Positions 6,412 through 9,213 of a DNA stretch of 9,213 nt are shown here, piece after piece (within the stretch, counting starts at the first letter, position 1; every line of letters begins with the position of its first letter). Under the pieces are notes generated by a model. It saw only the letters and a program-made list of their open reading frames with translations, searched no databases and was not told the origin of the DNA. Made by a program: the position numbers and the translations under genes. Origin of the DNA: Bacteroidota bacterium. GTDB lineage: Bacteria; Bacteroidota; Bacteroidia; Flavobacteriales; Flavobacteriaceae. The stretch lies in assembly GCA_023386255.1 (NCBI GenBank), contig JAEWKB010000051.1:1-9213 (forward strand). The letters are read 5' to 3'.

Positions 6412-6516
6412 AAGGTTTAAAGTTCAAAGTTATAAAGATTGTCCATCATCTTCTAAACTTTCAGGTTATATCAGCCAACTTTACAACTTTATAACTTTCT
6501 GACTTTGCAACTTTCT
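6412..6516. repeat. AAAGTT / AACTTT octamer-repeat array with 12-bp inverted repeat between folB and glnS
   Basis: The right half has five units at an exact 8-bp period: AACTTT at 6477, 6485 and 6493, GACTTT at 6501, and AACTTT at 6509, each plus two variable bases. One more AACTTT lies at 6456. The left half carries the reverse complement: AAAGTT at 6419 and 6426 and AAAGAT at 6434, preceded by AAGGTT at 6412. The two halves contain a perfect 12-bp inverted repeat, AAAGTTATAAAG (6426-6437) against CTTTATAACTTT (6487-6498), 49 bp apart. The array fills the divergent folB-glnS intergenic region and includes promoter-box-like sequences on both strands. Confidence 0.8.
6425..6432 (-). promoter_or_regulatory. 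Probable -7 box for folB
   Basis: TAACTTTG on the minus strand (6432-6425) matches TAnnTTTG exactly and lies 24 bp before the folB ATG, predicting a leader of under 20 nt. No TTG is visible at 17-19 bp upstream; the nearest similar sequence, TTTA at 6457-6454, is 21 bp away. The box is also one unit of the AAAGTT repeat array, so its match could be a by-product of the repeat. Confidence 0.5.
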
Positions 6517-6519
6517 AAT

Positions 6520-6527
6520 TACCTTTG
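6520..6527 (+). promoter_or_regulatory. Probable -7 box for glnS
   Basis: TACCTTTG matches TAnnTTTG exactly. It would start transcription near 6533, leaving a leader of about 15 nt before the ATG at 6549. The upstream box is weak (TTTC at 6496-6499, 20 bp away). The box contains the TTG (6525-6527) that could be mistaken for a start codon, which argues against starting glnS there. Confidence 0.55.
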
Positions 6528-6548
6528 CATACTTATTTATCTAACGAT

Positions 6549-8234
6549 ATGTCAACTGAAGAAAGATCACTCAATTTCCTTGAACAAATAATTGAAGAAG
6601 ATTTAAAGAACGGACTCCCGCAGGACAAGCTCCGGTTCAGGTTCCCGCCTGAGCCGAACGGTTACCTGCACGTAGGGCATGCCAGTTCCATCTGTCTTAA
6701 TTTTGGATTGGGATTAAAATATAATGCCCCTGTAAACCTGCGTTTTGATGATACTAATCCGGCAAAGGAAGAACAGGAATATGTAGATGCCATAAAGCGT
6801 GACATTGAATGGCTTGGCTTTGAATGGGCCGAAGAGCGCTATGCATCTGATTATTTCCAGCAGCTGTATGACTGGGCAGTGGAGTTCATTAAAAAAGGTA
6901 AGGCATATGTTGACAGCCAGTCGTCTGAAGATATGGCCAAACAAAAAGGGACACCGTCACAACCGGGTACCGAAAGCCCTTACCGTAACCGTTCGGTAGA
7001 GGAAAACCTGGACCTTTTTGAAAGGATGAAAAATGGTGAGTTTCCTGAAGGGACGCACGTACTGAGGGCTAAAATTGACATGACATCGAGCAACATGCTT
7101 ATGCGCGACCCTATTATGTACCGCATACTGCACAAGCACCACCACCGTACGGGTGATAACTGGTGCATATACCCTATGTATGACTGGGCCCATGGTGAAA
7201 GTGATTATATTGAGCAGATAACCCATTCCCTTTGTACACTTGAATTTTTAATGCACAGGGAGTTGTATGACTGGTTCCTTGACCAGATATATGATGATAC
7301 TAAAGTAAGGCCAAAACAGCGCGAATTTGCCCGCCGTAACCTTAGCCACACAGTTGTAAGCAAACGCAAGTTGCTGCAGCTGGTACAGGAGGGTCACGTA
7401 ACGGGGTGGGATGATCCACGTATGTCAACCATATCAGGAATGAGGCGAAGGGGATACCCGCCTATGGCTATCCGTAATTTTGCCGATACTATTGGTATTG
7501 CCAAGCGTGTAAACCTTATAGATGTTTCACTGCTTGAGTTCTGCGTAAGGGAAGAGCTGAATAAAACAGCACCGCGTGTTATGGCTGTTCTTGATCCTGT
7601 TAAACTACTAATAACCAACTACCCTGGAGGAAAAGAAGAATGGCTGGAGGCCGAAAATAACCCTGAAGACGAGAGTGCAGGCTTCCGCCAGGTGCCTTTT
7701 TCAAGGGAGCTGTACATTGAGCGCGAAGACTTTATGGAAAATGCGAACAGCAAGTATTTCCGACTTACAATAGGTAAAGAGGTGCGCCTTAAAAATGCTT
7801 ACATTATAAAAGGTGAGAGCGTTGTTAAGGATGCTGATGGCAACATAACAGAAATTCATGCTACCTATGATGATGACTCTAAAAGTGGAAGCGGAACTGA
7901 GGCCAGTATGCGTAAAGTAAAAGGTACTATTCACTGGGTATCTGTTCCACATGCTATAGAGGCAGAAGTAAGGGTGTATGACAGGCTGTTTACACATGAA
8001 GCGCCGGATGCCGATAAAGATGTTGATTTTAAAGAATACATTAACCCGAACTCGCTTGAAGTTATAAAAGGTTATCTTGAGCCTGGCCTTGAAAAAGTTC
8101 AGGCAGGGGAGAGGTACCAGTTCCAGAGGCTGGGGTATTTTTGCGTAGATAAAGACTCATCTGCCGAAAAGATTGTTTTCAACAAAACTGTTGGCCTTCG
8201 TGATACCTGGGCAAAAATTGAAAACAAGGAATAA
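6549..8234 (+). CDS. glnS: Glutaminyl-tRNA synthetase
   Basis: GlnRS is a class I aminoacyl-tRNA synthetase that charges tRNA-Gln with glutamine using ATP. From the ATG at 6549 it has 561 residues, close to the E. coli enzyme, and begins MSTEERSLNFLEQIIEEDL, which aligns with the family N-terminus. An in-frame TTG at 6525 would add eight unrelated residues and falls inside the likely -7 box, so it was rejected. The ATP-binding HIGH motif is HVGH (41-44) within RFPPEPNGYLHVGHASSICL. The KMSKS equivalent is VVSKRKL (269-275), with V270 where many relatives have Met. NLRFDDTNP (63-71) and YDWAHGESDYIE (211-222) are further family signatures. Residues from about 340 to 553 form the two anticodon-binding beta-barrels, with KVKGTIHWVS at 456-465. 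Possession of GlnRS implies direct charging of tRNA-Gln. The gene stands alone, ending at a hairpin. Confidence 0.97.
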   Translation: MSTEERSLNFLEQIIEEDLKNGLPQDKLRFRFPPEPNGYLHVGHASSICLNFGLGLKYNAPVNLRFDDTNPAKEEQEYVDAIKRDIEWLGFEWAEERYASDYFQQLYDWAVEFIKKGKAYVDSQSSEDMAKQKGTPSQPGTESPYRNRSVEENLDLFERMKNGEFPEGTHVLRAKIDMTSSNMLMRDPIMYRILHKHHHRTGDNWCIYPMYDWAHGESDYIEQITHSLCTLEFLMHRELYDWFLDQIYDDTKVRPKQREFARRNLSHTVVSKRKLLQLVQEGHVTGWDDPRMSTISGMRRRGYPPMAIRNFADTIGIAKRVNLIDVSLLEFCVREELNKTAPRVMAVLDPVKLLITNYPGGKEEWLEAENNPEDESAGFRQVPFSRELYIEREDFMENANSKYFRLTIGKEVRLKNAYIIKGESVVKDADGNITEIHATYDDDSKSGSGTEASMRKVKGTIHWVSVPHAIEAEVRVYDRLFTHEAPDADKDVDFKEYINPNSLEVIKGYLEPGLEKVQAGERYQFQRLGYFCVDKDSSAEKIVFNKTVGLRDTWAKIENKE

Positions 8235-8259
8235 GCTTATAATAAATTTTATTGATAAG

Positions 8260-8286
8260 GCCTGTAGATTATCTACAGGCTTTGTT
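8260..8286 (+). terminator. Rho-independent terminator of glnS
   Basis: A 9-bp perfect stem, GCCTGTAGA (8260-8268) with TCTACAGGC (8272-8280), closes around the loop TTA and is followed by TTTGTTATTATTT. It lies 26 bp after the glnS stop. The T-run is interrupted, so termination on the plus strand is likely but perhaps not complete. Confidence 0.82.
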
Positions 8287-8335
8287 ATTATTTATTGTTT
8301 CTATCAGTAATAATTTATCTATAGATTTAACTTAT

Positions 8336-8343
8336 TAAATTTG
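8336..8343 (+). promoter_or_regulatory. Possible upstream promoter -7 box for the YtxH-like operon
   Basis: TAAATTTG is an exact TAnnTTTG match. TTTA at 8314-8317, 18 bp upstream, is one base off the expected TTTG. A start near 8350 would give the YtxH-like gene a leader of nearly 200 nt. In DNA this AT-rich a single box has limited weight. Confidence 0.35.
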
Positions 8344-8494
8344 ACTTTTATATGCTGCTTCTGCTTCATCTTTTTTTTGTAGGAAGGGTGTTTCCTTATT
8401 TCCGGAGTTTATTATTGCTTAAATCGCTTTATTTTCAATTTTCACATACTTTGGCTAATACTTAACTACTAATTAACATCCTACAAATTTTTTT

Positions 8495-8518
8495 ATTTCT
8501 TACCTTTATATAAGAAAT
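8495..8518 (+). promoter_or_regulatory. Candidate operator: inverted repeat enclosing a -7-like box before the YtxH-like gene
   Basis: ATTTCTTA (8495-8502) and TAAGAAAT (8511-8518) form a perfect 8-bp inverted repeat with an 8-bp spacer, total 24 bp. The near-consensus -7 box TACCTTTA (8501-8508) overlaps the left arm and spacer. Initiation here would start near 8515, about 30 bp before the ATG. A dimeric regulator bound at this palindrome would block or alter that promoter. No -33 TTG is seen. Confidence 0.42.
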
Positions 8519-8545
8519 TATTAATTCACTTTAAAAACCAAAATT

Positions 8546-8947
8546 ATGGCTGGTAAAACAGGAACAATAGTGGCCGTGCTTGCAGGTGCGGCAATAGGAG
8601 CAGCGTTAGGAGTATTATTTGCCCCTGACCAGGGAACCAACACAAGAAGATGGATTAAAGACGGCTACGGTACTAAAAAAGGTGAGCTGAAAGACAAAAT
8701 CAATGAACTGACCGAAACTATTAAAGGCCGTTTTGGCGGTGCTAAGCAGGATCTTGAGTCTACACTTGAAAACCTTGTGAGCAACGTTGAGAATAAGAAA
8801 GATGAAATTATTGATGCTCTTGAGCGCAAGCTTGAAGAACTGAGAAGCAATAGCGGTAGCCAGGGTGGCGGTAACGGCGCTAAAGCAGCTGCGGCCGGTT
8901 CTACAGGATCGGCAGGTGCAGGTTCATCTACATCAGGAAACCAATAA
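8546..8947 (+). CDS. YtxH-like membrane-anchored (general stress type) protein
   Basis: The 133-aa protein fits the YtxH family: a short N-terminal glycine-zipper membrane segment (about 7-26, containing AGAAIGAALGVLFAP) followed by a charged helical region. The characteristic FAPDQGTNTRR (25-35) marks the membrane exit. Residues about 44-100 are rich in K, E and L with heptad-like spacing and probably form an amphipathic helix or coiled coil. Residues 101-133 are a low-complexity tail of Gly, Ser and Ala, likely disordered. There is no signal peptidase site. Members in other bacteria are linked to general stress responses, but no molecular activity is established. The ATG at 8546 follows an A-rich leader without a Shine-Dalgarno sequence. 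The next gene starts 10 bp after its stop, so they form an operon. This YtxH-like plus holin-superfamily pairing recalls the YqjD-YqjE arrangement of enterobacteria. Confidence 0.85.
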   Translation: MAGKTGTIVAVLAGAAIGAALGVLFAPDQGTNTRRWIKDGYGTKKGELKDKINELTETIKGRFGGAKQDLESTLENLVSNVENKKDEIIDALERKLEELRSNSGSQGGGNGAKAAAAGSTGSAGAGSSTSGNQ

Positions 8948-8957
8948 AACAAAGCTT

Positions 8958-9213
8958 ATGGCATTTGAAGAAGTAAAAGAAAACGTTGACGAGCTTAAAA
9001 AACAGGCTAAGGAACTATTAGACACCAACATAAGGTATTATAAGCTGTGGGCTTTTAAGTTGATGATGAAATCAACCACCATGATGCTTAAAATGTTCCT
9101 ATTGGCTACCATGCTGGTCATAGTTACTATTTTCTTTTCAACTGCACTGGCTTTGGGTATAGGCTACGCGCTTGATAATTTTGCGTATGGCTTCCTCATT
9201 GTAGGATTTATGT
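8958..9213 (+). CDS. Holin-superfamily III / YqjE-like membrane protein, 5' part (runs off the right edge)
   Basis: This open frame begins at ATG 8958 and stays open for 85 codons to the end of the window. The N-terminal part, MAFEEVKENVDELKKQAKEL, is a charged amphipathic helix. After the YYKLWAFKLMMK stretch (27-38) a membrane segment follows at about 46-70, then a short YALDNFAYG turn and the beginning of a second membrane segment (about 78 onward). This helix plus hairpin of two membrane segments matches proteins annotated as 'phage holin family' (PF07332 type, including YqjE) in flavobacterial genomes. These are chromosomal envelope proteins, and nothing nearby indicates a prophage. The gene is 10 bp downstream of the YtxH-like gene and almost certainly co-transcribed. 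The C-terminal part is not visible, so the family call is moderate. Confidence 0.72.
   Translation, partial: MAFEEVKENVDELKKQAKELLDTNIRYYKLWAFKLMMKSTTMMLKMFLLATMLVIVTIFFSTALALGIGYALDNFAYGFLIVGFM

Larger units (their letters stand above)
8235..8545. other. 311-bp non-coding interval between glnS and the YtxH-like gene
   Basis: Apart from the glnS terminator this AT-rich interval has no recognisable gene. It contains a 10-bp palindrome ATCTATAGAT (8317-8326), an exact -7 box (8336-8343), a 37-codon hydrophobic reading frame of doubtful reality (8352-8465), a weak 5-bp hairpin AGGAA/TTCCT (8381-8396), and an 8-bp inverted repeat over a promoter-like box just before the next gene (8495-8518). 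Its length suggests a regulated promoter region or a long 5' leader for the downstream envelope-protein operon. I could not identify a riboswitch or RNA family. Confidence 0.6.

Noticed and set aside
6236..6502. Plus-strand 88-codon open frame across the folB and repeat region
   Set aside because: It lies antisense to folB and then runs through the AAAGTT/AACTTT array. It has no family resemblance, while folB on the other strand has all its catalytic motifs.
6412..6516. CRISPR array
   Set aside because: Units are only six to eight bases with two-base variable parts and both orientations present, which does not fit CRISPR repeats of over 20 bp and unique spacers.
8665..8952. Minus-strand 95-codon Pro/Ser/Leu-rich frame
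   Set aside because: It is the antisense image of the Gly/Ser/Ala low-complexity tail and charged helix of the YtxH-like gene.
8958..9213. Reading the holin-like gene as evidence of a prophage or lysis cassette
   Set aside because: No endolysin, structural, integrase or repressor genes are seen. Chromosomal YtxH plus holin-superfamily pairs are ordinary in this lineage.

Overview
The window looks like a chromosomal segment of a Flavobacteriaceae member, Flavobacterium-like, of the phylum Bacteroidota. The evidence is AT-rich intergenic DNA, absence of strong Shine-Dalgarno sites, several matches to the Bacteroidota -7 promoter box TAnnTTTG, and lineage-typical proteins (a GIN/DUF2807 envelope protein, a Bacteroidota-style RNase R, a DUF2007-like protein, a YtxH plus holin-like pair). 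No species can be named from the sequence alone.

Layout, left to right. A DUF2007-like gene runs off the left edge on the minus strand (1-60). Divergent from it is a probable three-gene plus-strand operon: rnr (204-2384), a secreted DUF2807 beta-solenoid protein (2422-3090) and a LysE-family exporter (3149-3844), closed by a strong bidirectional hairpin (3843-3875). That hairpin also ends tRNA-Cys(GCA), which converges on it from the minus strand (3880-3950) and has a good promoter of its own. Next is an LTA-synthase-like membrane phosphotransferase/sulfatase (4077-6029). It converges on folB (6041-6400, minus) and shares with it a terminator partly embedded in coding sequence. A divergent intergenic region, rich in short AACTTT/AAAGTT repeats, separates folB from glnS (6549-8234, plus). 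After a glnS terminator and a 311-bp non-coding gap comes a stress-type membrane pair: YtxH-like (8546-8947) and a holin-superfamily/YqjE-like protein cut off by the right edge (8958-9213).

Most genes are housekeeping: RNA decay, tRNA-Cys, glutaminyl-tRNA synthesis, and folate biosynthesis. The rest are envelope proteins. I see no insertion sequence, integrase, CRISPR array, phage module, toxin-antitoxin or defence system, and no clear case for a new multi-gene system. The most unusual structure is the octamer-repeat array in the folB-glnS intergenic region. Its units resemble the -7 promoter box, and it contains a perfect 12-bp inverted repeat. Smaller points of interest are the terminators shared by convergent genes, the regular 18-21 residue glycine periodicity of the DUF2807 protein, a palindrome over a promoter-like box before the ytxH-like gene, and a glnS start that should be ATG at 6549 rather than an upstream TTG.
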